Assembly (NCBI GenBank): GCA_013398955.1
Contig: VWPU01001326.1
Location: 62,001 to 126,000, forward strand
Direction: 5' to 3'
From: Callaeas wilsoni
Lineage: Eukaryota > Chordata > Aves > Passeriformes > Callaeidae
DNA: 64,000 nucleotides
The position numbers were made by a program, and so were the translations under genes. The notes below the pieces were generated by a model. That model saw only the letters and a list, made by a program, of their open reading frames with translations, ran no database searches and was not told the origin of the DNA. Of this stretch, positions 1 through 12,895 are shown in pieces; within the stretch, counting starts at the first letter, position 1, and each line of letters starts with the position of its first letter.

Positions 1-24
1 ATCTGCGCCCTGCATACGGAATCG
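1..24 (+). other. PAG1: candidate 3' end of PAG1 non-coding exon 1
   Basis: The bases up to position 24 are followed by GTGAGC, a good splice donor, inside the CpG-rich edge. This is what the end of a first exon looks like. The exon start is off the window. Mammalian PAG1 has several non-coding 5' exons, so a non-coding first exon here fits, but only RNA evidence would establish it. Confidence 0.35.
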
Positions 25-170
25 GTGAGCGGCCGGGGACAGGGGGCGAGGAGCTCTGAGAGCTGCATTAACGCCCGGAGGGAGTTTTAGAGCACTGCTG
101 TAACAGCGTCTCCTGGTATCTTCCGCACAATGCAAAGAGGGTCTAGGATGAGGAGTCCTTGTTAATCAAA
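1..170 (+). promoter_or_regulatory. PAG1: CpG-rich 5' edge, probable end of the PAG1 promoter/CpG island
   Basis: Ten CpG dinucleotides fall in the first 124 bases, whereas the following 150 bases have almost none. This contrast is typical of the downstream edge of a CpG-island promoter. The island itself must lie mostly to the left of the window. It sits upstream of, and on the same strand as, the PAG1 coding exons, so the simplest reading is the 5' end of that gene. No TATA box or transcription start can be called from the visible part. Another gene's island is possible. Confidence 0.45.
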
Positions 171-2619
171 GGTAATATTTTTGTCTTTAGAGTAGCATAA
201 GATAGTGGCAATTGCTACTGTTCGGTTGTTTGTTAAAATAAGAGTGGTACAACAGGGAGGAAAGTTATGAAGTCCTCTGTACTCCTCGGGAGAATAAAGC
301 TTCATGGTGGCATCGTGCTGAGGGCTATTGAAGTTTGCCTGCTCCCCTTTATGTGGACTTAGTTTACATTACCAGTAATAAGAAAATCTGTATGTGTTCC
401 CATCAGAGGAAGAAAAGACTATTTAGTTTCTTTCTCCATCTTACTTTTTAAGCCAAAAGTTGCTATTTATATGCAATATTAAATTAATTCTGCTAATAGG
501 AATACATTGACATATAGCCATTAGGCAAGGTAAAGACTTCTTCCTATTACCAGAGACAGTTCCTCACCCCTCAAGGTACTCCCTGGAGTACAAAGCATCC
601 TGTACAGTGGTAAAAAAATTACCATTTGTTCCACATACCTCAGCAGAAAGAAACATCATTGTTGCATGTGTCTTTCCTGCCACCTTACAATAACTATGAT
701 TACACAGACTCTGCCAAACAGATTTTGCATTGTTATGCTGGTATTTCTCATGTGCTCTTAGTACTTCAATCCTACTTTTAGTGGTTTTTAAATGACTATT
801 TTTTTTAGTTTCTAAGTAAAGATATCTTTTGTCCGAGTGTTTGGTGTTCCTGTTGCTGTCTGTTCTTTGTGGTTGTTAAGTCTGTTTTTGAGAGTGTGTT
901 ACTGTTGTTTGGGGCTGATAACAAACATGGTCTTAAAAGCACAAGCCTTGTGGCTGTTGCTCATTTTGTGTGCCCAGGCTGACATGCTTTTGGGGTGAAC
1001 GGGCTCAGCTGCATTGAAGACGTCCCTCTACACAACTCTACATCTGGAGCACTTAATAACAGAAGTGGTGTTTGGCAGGTTTTTTTCCTAAGAAGAGGTT
1101 AAAATGAGGAGAGTGCACTGTGTACTGAAGAACTTTACTCGGTTCTGCCCGTGCAGCACCGTTTGTTCTGTGTAGTTCGGGAGAATACAGCTTGTACCTC
1201 CTGTTTGCCCGATGGCACGTAGCAGCCCCAGAGGACACACGCTGCTTTTGTGTTTCTGTTCAGTTTTAATCTTTAGGGAGCAACTGTTTCAAAGAATAAA
1301 CACATTGCCTTGTAGGAGAAACTCCAGAAAACATCCTGCTAGTGACAGCGGCAGCCGCTGCCCATCATCCTGGACGTTCCTCTGCCAAAAACGGCGGGGC
1401 TTTGTGAGCTGGCCAGCCAAAGGCTGGGAGCTGCAAACTCTGTACTCCCGAGGATGGCCGAAGGAAATCACATTTCAAAGTGCGGAATTAAAACTGTGAG
1501 GCTGCTAGCTGCTGACTCAAAATGCAGAATGTGTGTTTATCCTGGCCCACTCAGCCCAGGGATTTCTGTCATCTCCTTTCTGCAGGAGTGTCCTGCCCAC
1601 TAATCCCTACGCACCCCTCAGGCTGCTTGGCGGTGGGGCTGGGTTGGCACCAGGTGGGCAGGTAATGAGCCTGCTCACTCCCTCCACGCAGGCTCTCTCT
1701 GCCTCTCCTCACTGAGGGAGGGGGTAACTAAGGGCTCCCAGTGTCCCCACTCCTCAGCTTCCTTGGCTGGGCAGCAGGCTTGGATGATGCTGGATTCCAC
1801 ATCCTGCCATTTGGGCGTCAGCATTTTAATGATATCCTTCGCATCAGGGAGACAGGTTCCAGACAACACCTGCTACAGCAAAGAAAGACATTTTAAAGTA
1901 ATAGAAAGCATATTAAACATGCCTAATAGGTTTTTAACCTATTGAATGAGCGATATTTATGGTCATTACCTCCATGACAGAAACTAGTGAGACCTCATAT
2001 TAGATTCTCTGTCTTTCAATGATTTTCTTAAGCTTGTTGGGGACAAGCAAGTGTGGAAATCCCAAATCAGAGCTCGTCTGCATCAGTAAAAACATGAAAC
2101 GAGAATAATTAAGAAGATTTCAATTTCCAACAGTTTTTCAATGGCTGCTTTACTAAAGGCAAATACTGGGAAATAAAAATATATGTGGATAAGTGTGATT
2201 TAGCTTAAATCAAAATTTGTTGTTGTTTGTTATTTTTAATTCACTGCCTTATACTGGTGTAGAGCCTGTTACTTTTCTTTTACTGGTGGATTTTAACTGG
2301 CAAACAAAATTTCATTTGCTGTTAGTTTAAAAAAGCAGAGTAAATACATGTCCTACACAAAATAATCCTGCATAATGTTTGTTTGCTAGATGTTGCATCC
2401 CTCACTTATACAGAGACTTTTATAACCCGTTTCCTTCAGAGTATATGACACTAAGTGGGCAGGGTCAACTTAAAATAAATAGCTTTTGCTTGCGAAGTCA
2501 ACTTCAGTCTATTGTATATGTTTCTGTAAACAAAAAGATGCAGCAGAGTTTGGGATTGATATAAGCACAGGCAGAGGTTTTGTGATAATGTCTTAACCAG
2601 TGCTTCATCGTTTTTTCAG
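25..2619 (+). other. PAG1: putative 5' UTR intron 1
   Basis: AT-rich DNA with no coding segment that resembles a known protein. The short reading frames here have no recognisable domains and are of the length expected by chance. The left end is the GTGAGC donor at 25, and the right end is the T-rich acceptor before 2620. No repeat family was recognised. Confidence 0.35.
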
Positions 2620-2684
2620 CCCAGAAGCTTTTGCTTCCTCACTGGGAGAGCCTGTATGAAGACCTGCGTGGATGATGTCATAAG
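2620..2684 (+). other. PAG1: candidate PAG1 5' untranslated exon
   Basis: A T-rich tract ending in CAG at 2619 is followed by 65 bases and then a near-consensus donor, AAG followed by GTAAGG, at 2685. The segment is more GC-rich than its flanks. It has three ATGs: 2656-2658, which stays open to the donor, and 2672/2675, which reach a stop at 2681-2683. It lies between the CpG-rich edge and the first coding exon on the same strand, as expected for a non-coding exon of PAG1. I inferred it from splice-site quality and position only. Confidence 0.4.
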
Positions 2685-5286
2685 GTAAGGAATACACCTG
2701 AAGTGTGTTCTTTAAGGTTTTAATTTTGCATTGCTACAGAGTTTCTGTGTGAGAAGTTGCTACGCTCTAACTAATTTCTTCTGAGAGAGACTTGCATATG
2801 GTTCTTTGTTGTTTGGTAGTAACAAATAAAGGAGCAAGACTAACTGTTAACAGTGTAGATGATGATATGTCTTAAATGATGTTGAATTTCAGTTTCTCTC
2901 TTATGAGCCTCAATCTGTCCCTTTGGGGAAAGGCTCATGCTGTGTGTCTGGAGGACCTCTTGGTGCAGCATCACTCGCAGTGTTTTATGCAACTTGGTAA
3001 TGTTACGTTAAAACAGGAGTGTGCAGTGTGTTTTCTGATTCCCAGAAATACGGTCACTTCATGGCCTTCCTCTGCCAGCTTTAGTGTCATCTTTCCTTCT
3101 CCACTCTTGTCTGTCTGGGTAGCAGTCCCCATCATCTCTATTCCCCTGCGTACACGTGCACTCGAGGCTTTCATCCGCAGGCAGACTCTTGATCAACAAA
3201 CAGCACCATTCTTACCTCCACTCCCAGGGCCTGTGTTTTACTCTACCTCATGCACTGGGTGGCCAAATAAATTGTCAATAAATGAAGAATGCATTTGAAA
3301 TACATTGATGAGAAAATGTGGAACTCTTCTGATTTGGGGTCCCAAAAGACAGGCTTTCGTGCAGTGCTAGGCAGTTCACACAGCCTGCATGCATATTGCA
3401 AAGTCCAGCAGAGTTAGTATGGTACAGCTGTGCTGCATGTTTCCTTAATCTGCTTGTTTAGGGACACCCAGAATACTCATCTTAATCATTTCCGCTGCAT
3501 AGTAGGTACAGGAGGAAATACCAGGGAGAGCCCTGTCACTGGGAAAATGCATCATTTGAATGTGTAATGTAAATATTTTAACTAACCAAATGTAAACACT
3601 GTTTTGCCTTTAGGATGGGAAAAGACTGTCACAGTCAGAAACGAGCTGACATAAGAGTGACCCTGTATAGATGAGATACAAAATTGCGTTCACACATTTT
3701 GGTAATCAAAACAGAGCCCTTAATGAATTGCCTAGTGTGAAAGGAATTACAAACACAAATGTGTCTGACACAAGGCATTCGGATGTTGCTGCTGTATTAA
3801 TGTTAGAATGAAGGACTTTCCAGGATTCATGGGGATCTAAGGTCTATGGGGAGGATGATGGGAGATGAAAGAGATAAGATGATAAGAGATGTGCTGTGGT
3901 GAGGGCTAAACAAAGGCTGGAGACTCTCTGGAGGGAAATCTAAACTTGTAAGTATGCTGTGAATATCCATGCACCTCCATGCCACTGACTGTGAGCTGTG
4001 TTCACCGTGCCAGGACAGTCAATTCAGAAGTTTTCAAGGGTTAGGTGTTAGAAGCAACAAATATACTAGATACAGCAAGAAGCACCTTACTGCATTCACA
4101 GATGTGCTGTGGTTTTTCAGCTGCTGGATTCAAAGGAAAGCAGAGTTCTTAGGGATCTCAGAGTGGCTGCTCATTAGCTCTGCCTAAACTGGCTTCCCAA
4201 GTGCGTGAAGACTTATGTTCAAGTGGTGCCTGATAGAAACCAAACACGTGGTTTAACTTTTGGTACTGAATGTGGTCCTGAAAAACAGCATAGGATCCAG
4301 AATCCTCCCAGATCCACTTGACTTCACTGTGCAGTAAATGGTCTTTGGGCATTCATCCGATTGCTAAGCAGAAGAAACATCTGGAGATGATTTCATTGGC
4401 TGTATGTTCTAGCCCGTGAATTGTTATTATCAGAAGAGGAAGCAACGGCACAGAGGATTTGTCTAGACTCTGTGGATTCCAAGAAACTAGTTAGATCTTA
4501 TTTCTGAAGGCACAGGTACATGTCAATGCCCAAGCGAGTAAGCTTTCATTACTGGAATAGCTGGGGGATTTTTCAAGGTTGATTTTTGCTTGTATTACCA
4601 ACAGTATATTAACATCTGCCTCACATTTGCTATTTCTTTGTTCTAACAGCTGGAAATTTACATTTACACATAGGCCTCAGAGCTAAAAATGTCATTCCCT
4701 AGATTAAAAACCCATAATGATTTTTGTTGTTCTCCTTGATAGCAAAGGAGAACTGAAAACATGAGGAAAAGAAAAACGGGAAGGGCAGCCCCCAGATGAT
4801 AAATGCTCTCAGCTGGAGCAAAGATTAATCATGTATAGCATAGCCTTAAAAGTGTCATTCTTTGCCACTTCTACAGCAATCTAGCTATAGCCAAATGAGC
4901 AAATTTATTAAATTATCTAAAGAAAGTAGAAGAAACCAAATATTAAACATCATCAGTGAAGAGGAAATACAATGGGTTTTTTTCAGTACAGAGGAACTCA
5001 AGAGCCCCTCTTGTGTGGATGAGAAGTGTTTTGCACAGATGAGAATAACTTTAACATTATCACAGAATCAAACTTGTGTTGCTAGAAAATCTAACCATTT
5101 TGTGCAGTAAGTTCTTGTAATTATTCTCTTGAATACAGATAATCCATATCTCCTCTATCTTCCAGACAAATGCACCAATTTTCATGGGAAAGTGTGAATA
5201 CAGGTAAAAGTAAGAACTTAATTTTTTTCCTTTATGAGCAGGAAGCTCATATACTTTTGCTAAAGGGCTGTATTGTGCCTTTTTTT

Positions 5287-5302
5287 AAAAAAAAAAAAAA
5301 AA
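5287..5302 (+). repeat. poly(A) run of 16
   Basis: Sixteen consecutive A directly follow six T. No polyadenylation signal lies close upstream and no target-site duplication was seen. I call it a mononucleotide microsatellite rather than a retroposon tail. Confidence 0.8.
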
Positions 5303-8300
5303 GGATCTAAAATTAGATTCTGTGTTTTAGCAAAGGGAATAAGGTAGGAACAGAGTGCTCTTTAGTACTGAATTCACAGCATCATTTTTTGAAAATAAAG
5401 TCACATTATTTGAAAGCTGATGAGAGAGAGGGAATTTAAGAGAAGAGAAGTGCAGTTGAAAAATTTTTGGAAGGAGATTGTAAACTTCAGGGCGGAAGGG
5501 AATTAGATAAAAGAATCTGTGAGAGTGGGAATAATAATGTGAAGAGGAACAGACTGTGCTGGTGATATCTTTTGGCTAAGGTTTTGAAAAGAATTCAGAA
5601 TATTATCTGCAATCTCTGTCTTTGAGGGGGACAATGGGAATTTTTCCATTTACAGTAAAGTCTAGTAAGAATGTCATTGCTCCAGCTGTTAAAATATTTT
5701 GAGATCTACTTCAAACTGATTATTTATTGCAGTGTTAAAGTATAGACTATTGTGGACAGAAGAAAAAGAAAAATTGGAATCAATCCCAAAAAGTGGGTTG
5801 AAAGTATAATTTATGCTTCCCTGAGAAGGAATGGGACTGCTAGTCCAGTTCAGCTCATTCCAACCCAGTTCTCTGAGAGACTGGTGTTTTTTTTAGGAAG
5901 CCTCTTTGGATAGATATAGCTGGACGTGAACAAATCTCAAGGTTCAAATGTGCAAGGGAAACTTGGAAGCCTCTGTCAAAGCCAGGGGTAAATAGGATGC
6001 ATATTTTGAGGCTGAAAGTGCCATCTGAGTGTGACTTTACAAAGCACGTGAGGACCATGGCATCCCAAGCATCTCTGGCACACACTTGAGAACAAACTTG
6101 TGCAAGGCAGAGTTTCTGCAGAAGGTGGATGGGCTTCATCGGCTGCTCCTGTGCCTGCAGCTTTGTCAGAAGCCGCTTTTTCATCATGGTACAGAGCAGC
6201 CCACGATCTTTGCCTGTTCAGCCATTTCTATGTAACACAGTCTTCACATTCATATCTACCTATAACCAGTTCCAGATGAACAGCAATAACTTTCAGCATT
6301 AGGTAAATATGCCTGGGAAATGAATTTATCCTTGTGCTGTTTGGACTGTCAGTAGCCTTTGACAATCTGCTGTCATCAGACTGACTTGGGTTCTTAGTTT
6401 TGGTCTTGTGGCACAGCCAATTCCATTTCAGTGTACGTGAATTAAAGAGAATATGCTCTAATAATATTTTATATTTACACGGCACATCTCATCCCAGAGT
6501 ACTTTATAAATCGTGTATATTCAACACCTCTGACCTTTCGCAGTCCCTTCAGAGCTGGAGAAGAAGTGTTTTACAAAAGCAATAAAACCATAGGAATTTT
6601 TTCTCTATAATACTGGGGGGAACTCATTAATTACAGAATGAATTTTATGTTCCCTAAGCTACAGCTTCAGTTTGTAAAGACCTTTATTGAAAATTTCTTC
6701 AAGATAAGATGCATGGTTCTGTGTATACCATGAACAAAGAGCTAATCCATCCTTTTAAAACTAGACCGCTGGAAATATTTCACTCTTGCATCTAAACAAA
6801 CATAAAAGTGTCACTACCTCTATACCTTGGCAGTTATTTTATCAGTAAATTGTCACCTCTTCCTGAAGGATCTGCCCAAAATGCTATATCTGCATTCCCT
6901 CTCAAATGCTGCGGATCCTCCCATCTCAGTGTGAGAAATACAACATGACAGATGCATCAGAAAACCTATTTACTTGCTTTTGAGGAATTCAAATGTAACT
7001 GATCCTCTGAGGTTTGAAGCTGAAGAAATTCAGCATGTCTGTGGATTGGAGCAGCATATGCAGGGGAGGGATGAGCAAGGCCAATGGAACAAGGAGGAGG
7101 AGGAGGATGGTGATGAATTCATTTTCCTGGCCTTCAGTGCCTCTTCCTGCAAACATTGAGGGGATGACCCAAAGCCAGTTAGTGTCTGTCCCTGCTGCAC
7201 TGGGTCACTGAGGGAGAGTGTGGGGTCCTTTGTCTTCCCAGAGCATCCTTCTTGTGGTGCACAGAGGCTCAGCTTATGTGCAGGATTACCCCTACCTCAG
7301 TGGGGTCAGATTCCCTCTAGTTTGAGGAAAAAACTCCAGAGGAGCTGCTTTCCTGAATTTTAAAGAAGAAAATAGATATGCAGCCTGTTCTAGTGCGGTC
7401 TTTGCCACGCCATTTTGTGGGTTAATTTGGGCCTTATTTAATCTGTTGCTTTAAACAGAAGGACAGCAACATTTCTATTTTAGTTGTACAATTCAGCAAA
7501 TGGATGACAAAACCACAGTTAACTGTGACTATCGTGGATGGTAACTCAGTTAATAATAGATTAAAAGAATCTTTAAGTTTTCAGTATATTGTTTTGCCAT
7601 TTGTCTCTCTTTGTAGCTTGTCTGGATTTAATGTAGTTTATTCCATTTAGGAGCATTACTGAGACAAACCCCATTACAGCAGGCATTATAGTCCTTGTTT
7701 TGATTAGCACTCAAGGCCACTAGATAATGATGCTTAAAAAAAAAATCTCGTATTTCTCTCATGGTCATTAGCACTGTGATCATTGCCAACCTTCATACAA
7801 GAGTGTAAGTCTTTTTTTTTTTCTCTAAATCTCAGAGCCAATTGTGAATGTCTGTAACATAGTCTATGACATTTGAACTGTAACATTCATCTCAAAAATA
7901 ACAGTTCTTGCTCTTTCAGAGCTCATACTTGCAAGAAATTGGATCTTTATATGTAAGACAGTCAAAAAATATCATTAACTAGCTAATATTTTTCAAAGCT
8001 ATTTTATTTGGGTGATTTTTTGGTTTTTAGTTTTATTTTGTCGTGGGGCTTTCTAGACGTTCAGGTATGTAGATGTTCTTCTCAAACAACACCCTGACCA
8101 GAGAAAGATATTTGCACCACTCCTAACAATACCCGACCATTTCAGCTCCGGACTAACATGGGCAATTAAAATAATTTCCACACATCATGTTTAAACCAGT
8201 GACATGTAATTTTAGGACAAAGCCTCTCAGCACCTCTTTCCAATATTCGTCTGCACTCAGAGGATAAGCAGCTGCTATTACATGCTAATGTCTTTTGAGG

Positions 8301-11300
8301 GTGAATGGCCATTTTAGGGCATGTTATTAACTTTGTGCAAATCAGTGCATTTTCAATCTTAGTGTACAGAGTTGTCTTCACATGCTGTTCCCTTTGCAGG
8401 TTTTAGTTCTGTCAACCAAAAATGAAAATGAGAAAAATTATGCATTTGATGAGTTTAGGTTGGCATCTTGAAGGATGGGGAATGTCCCTCTGTAATTAGA
8501 TGCTCAGGCTGTGGGGACCAGACCTCTCACCTTACAGGCTTGTGAAGTTGCAGGTCTTTAAGGGCAGAAGGCCAGCCAGAACAATTAACATTTCTAATAA
8601 CACAGCTGACTTATTTCACTTTATTGCTGTGTTTTACCTACTGTAGCTGTACACTGGGCTACCTGGAAAGAGGCACTCACTCTAGTGTTTGTCTTTTATT
8701 TTAACAGACCCAAGTCACCCTGTGTTCTTGCTAACTTGCCAGATCCAGGTGTGGGAGCCTAGCAGACCTGAGGTCCTTTGAGCTGCTCATTGAATCCTCA
8801 GAGCAAGCTGAATGCTTCTTTGCATGAACATACTTCTTTCTTGAGATAAAAATTCTTGCTTTTCCCCCTTCTCTTCCCCCTGAAAAGGAAAAATTTAGTG
8901 CACCCACACACACAAAAAAAAAGATACAGCATACAGAGCTTTAGCATAGACTTGCTTTGACTTAAGACTGGCTTGTTACTGTGGCCATGATCCCCCAGCC
9001 GCTGCTCCAGCATTTAGGGGACTCATGTGGCATGAGTGGCTAGGAGGGCCAAGTGTATAAAATATTAATTTTTGTTGAACTGTTTCATGATTCTCCAAAC
9101 CTTCTGAGCACAGAAGCCTTTTTTATCATATTGCAGCCCAAGCAACCTAATCTGTACTCTTCTGGTTTGGGCATTTTTAAATGAATTTTGCTCACTAAAG
9201 CATCCAGTTCTGTTCTATTCCTAGTATTTGTTTTGTCTAGCCTTGCTCAGAGGAGATAATTAATGCAGTAGTTAAAATACCATCATCTTAGTGCTCTTTA
9301 CAATGGATGAAAACCTGCTTGTCTCAGAAGCTGTTATACATGAACCATGAAGAAGAATAAGCTTCAGAGTGGAATTACCCTGGATTTATTATTTTACTGG
9401 TCACCACACTAACCTGGTGTTTCCTGTTATTATTTTTACCTAAATAGTTGCTGCAGTTGAAAGGCATCTCCCAGTTTCTGAAATAGAGGAGAGAACCAGA
9501 TCTCTGGAAGATCTTTTAAAAAATCCATTTTAAAAATATGTAAATCCTCACTTGTGAATTCCTGATAAATGCAGAATAAATTCCCACAGTTCATAATTTC
9601 TTGTTATTTATTTAATTTATACACCATTATAACTGTGAATGAGGCTTTACAAAACCACAGGGACACAATCTTTGCCCTAAAGAGATTGTAGCTGAAATTA
9701 GACACAACATATGACCAATTATTTCAATAGACAAAGCAGGATTACACCAAATAAAAATGGTTCATGTTGCATATCTTGTGTACTTCGTAAGCTTGTAATA
9801 ATACAGTTATTTGGAAAAGACCTGTTTGTGCCCCTGAATGTGGTGATTCGTGACAAAGCTCTAGAATAAAGGCATCATTGGTGTTTACTGGTTTAAACCA
9901 GAAAACCTGAGACACTAATGACTAATCATCGCTTTCCTACAGGCAATTTAATTAAAGAGCTGGATTTAATGGAGGATGTATTCAGTATTCATTTCTAGCT
10001 GCTGTGGCCTCCAAGGATCTTCAGTCCATTTTTAGACCCATCTTGAAGATGTTGTTTGCCTGGTGCATTTTATTGCATGGTGAAGGTAGAGCCTCTTGGA
10101 GGCTCTAACAGGGCACCACACTTTCTTCAGCCTAATCTTGGGCACACGGTGAATAATAAGATTTCTCTGAATTTTAAGTAAAGAGGTGTCTTACTCCAGA
10201 CATATAGAGTTCTTTTCCTACTACATAGTTATAATTACCAGTGTAATATTTTGTTTCCAGGAATAAGCCATAATTGTGCAGTACATCATTGTTTAAGTGT
10301 TCCTCGGCAGAAGAGGCTACCATCCTCATGTAAATACTGCATGTACTGTATCAAATCCTCAGGCTTTATTTTGACATTTGAATATCTAGACCTTTTGCTT
10401 GACAGGACTTTAGCTAATGAACTGAGGTTTGTCCACTATTTCCAGAGCTCTGCTAGGATAGAGCTCATCTCATCCCCTCTCCAGATGAGGTGAAATGTCA
10501 GTGGTGGGAGCAGGGTGGGCTGAGTGAGGGGGATGGGGCTGGAAACCTCCCCACGTTCTCATCCCCTGCAGCAGGTGAGGGTTGGGGTTTTATTCCCCAG
10601 CAATTTGCTCAGATGAAAAGAGGACGCCTTGCTTGCCTACCCCACAGGATTCTGGTGTGGCTAATTAGTCAATATTTGCACAGCTCCGAGAAAACGCTTT
10701 AAAGTGCCAATTATGAATTATAATTATCTTCTGAAGATGATTGAGAGTCCACGTTTGCATGTTGATTGAGGCCACAGGAGTGAGTCTTTCAAATAACGGC
10801 TCTTATTTAAATGCCTTACTTATTCCTTATCTCATGTTGTGTGTTGTTTTTTTAAGGATGATGAGAAACATTAGTTTACCCTCAGGAAAGACCAGGTCTG
10901 ACTGTTTTTAATAATGAGTTATGTACTTAGTCACAGTAGGTAAATTTACAAACCAAGCAGGACACACTTGGCGATCGATTCTGTCAGTTCAGCAGATGGT
11001 TTTACACAAAACGTTCAGCAGGACAAGCCTGCTGAGACTTTAAAACAAATACTGCTAAGTAACATTGCCATAAGCCTGTTAATATGGTGGCAATGCCTGT
11101 TTTACACTCTGCAGAGCTCCTACTTTATTTATATCTCATCTATTTACTGACGTGTAATAGATTTACTCTGGGAAGAGACTCGGTCTCGGCAGATTTACTT
11201 CGAAGGCTGACATTTTCCGTTGCAAGTTACTTTCAGAAAATAGTAACTAGTCCTCAGCACTAACTGCAGGATATTTAGCTATTTTATTTGTAACAGCACA

Positions 11301-12697
11301 CCAGTATTAAAGACAGAGCAAGAATAGCCTACAAAAGAAGTCCATGACTGGATGTCAAATTTTTGAGATTCCTGGAAACTGTTGCAGCAGAAATATTTTT
11401 TTTATTTTTCTTAACATCTCCGCATTTTCTCATAGCTTTAGAAATGTTGCTGGTCTCTTTAACAGGATACTAAGGGGATTTATTATTTATTCTATTCTAC
11501 TTTCGTATGAGCTAATTGGAGAAGTGTTGCCTGTAATTTAGTTTTAATATTTGAGTTTGTATATCTGTATGTTAATATTGCATTAAATAAAAGGAAATCT
11601 ACACTTGTACATAATTCTACAGAGAGAACAAAACTCTGCCTCCAGTTACTATTCTAGAGCAATTGGGAACAAAATTGAGCCAGAAGTTCCCTGCCTTCTA
11701 TCTCTTTGCAGTAACATAAAATTTTAATGGGGAAAAATTACAGGAAAAAAACAACACTTTGTTTAAAAATATTCATAAAGGGAGAAGAACTTTTTTTTTG
11801 CCTGAATAGAGGTCTTTTGATAGTTGTTTGCTAATTTTATACTTACATGTGTTCAGTAGCTGCATAGGGACATTAAACACAATATTTATATGTGCCCACA
11901 CATTGATGCTCCAGCAGAGGGGTCTTAAATATTCATATGATGACTAGATTTGTGTTGTTTTATTTGCTTCTTTTCTTTTCTACCCAAAGCCCTAAGCCCC
12001 ATCAGATAATGAAACATTACAGGGTATGTGATAGTGAGTGTTTCTGAAAGTCTGGACATTAATTTTGTGTCCTGCCAGCTCAAAGGAATGTAATGCTCTT
12101 GCATTGTTTTACTTGGAGAAAAGTATTTTTCTGATATTAGACTAAAACGTTTCATCCCTGCATAAATCCTTATGGCTTTCTGAGAAGGATTTAGTGGTAA
12201 GAGCATTCAGCCTTGTGTAGGAAATGATTTTAGAGGAAGATGTTTGTACTTGTATAATAGTAAAGCATGGCGTTACGGGTGTGAAAACTCCTAAATTTAG
12301 GCAAGTATCTGCAAGGCACCTTCAGGCCCCATTATAGTCAGTGGCAATCAGAGCCCCCTTCAGCTGCCCATGCAGAAGCAGCTGGTGCCATTTGAGGTGC
12401 CCTGGTACATTTCTCGTAGTTTCTTAATAGCTACTTGAGAAGCGTGAGGGTTGGTCCTGTGCCGTGCCTCCTGACCACATCCAGGTGCAGGTTTCATCTG
12501 CCTAAATAGAGGGCATTGGATGGTGTTTGAAATGCCATAAACCGTGCCCTTTGGCCTCCATCTGCCACTCCAGAAGGACCTAAATCTCCTGCAGTTCATG
12601 CATCAAGTTGCTCATCTCTGTGGACATACCTGCATAAACATCCAGACATCCTCGATGCCTTTAGGCAGCTCAGGTGCTTCTAGCTGCCAGTGTTTAG

Positions 12698-12895
12698 GCG
12701 AGTAAATGGCATCCCCTTGGGTGGGTTATCTGCATCCGTCGTGAGGCTCCATTGCCTGGCAGCCCTGGAAACACAGGAGGCTCAGCCACGTCCCTCACAC
12801 AGACACGCTCGGGCATCTCACGCACCTCACGATGGGCGCCTGACTGCCACTCGTCCTGTCACAAGCGTGACACCTCACGGAGCCTGCAGAGCCGC
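12698..12895. promoter_or_regulatory. intronic CpG-rich patch
   Basis: Thirteen CpG dinucleotides occur in about 200 bases of relatively GC-rich sequence, while the surrounding intron is CpG-poor. Lower CpG density continues to about 13160. It could be an alternative promoter, an enhancer or a remnant of a GC-rich repeat. A 149-codon minus-strand frame (12795-13244) overlaps it but encodes nothing I recognise. No splice-donor-bounded exon was apparent. Confidence 0.35.
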
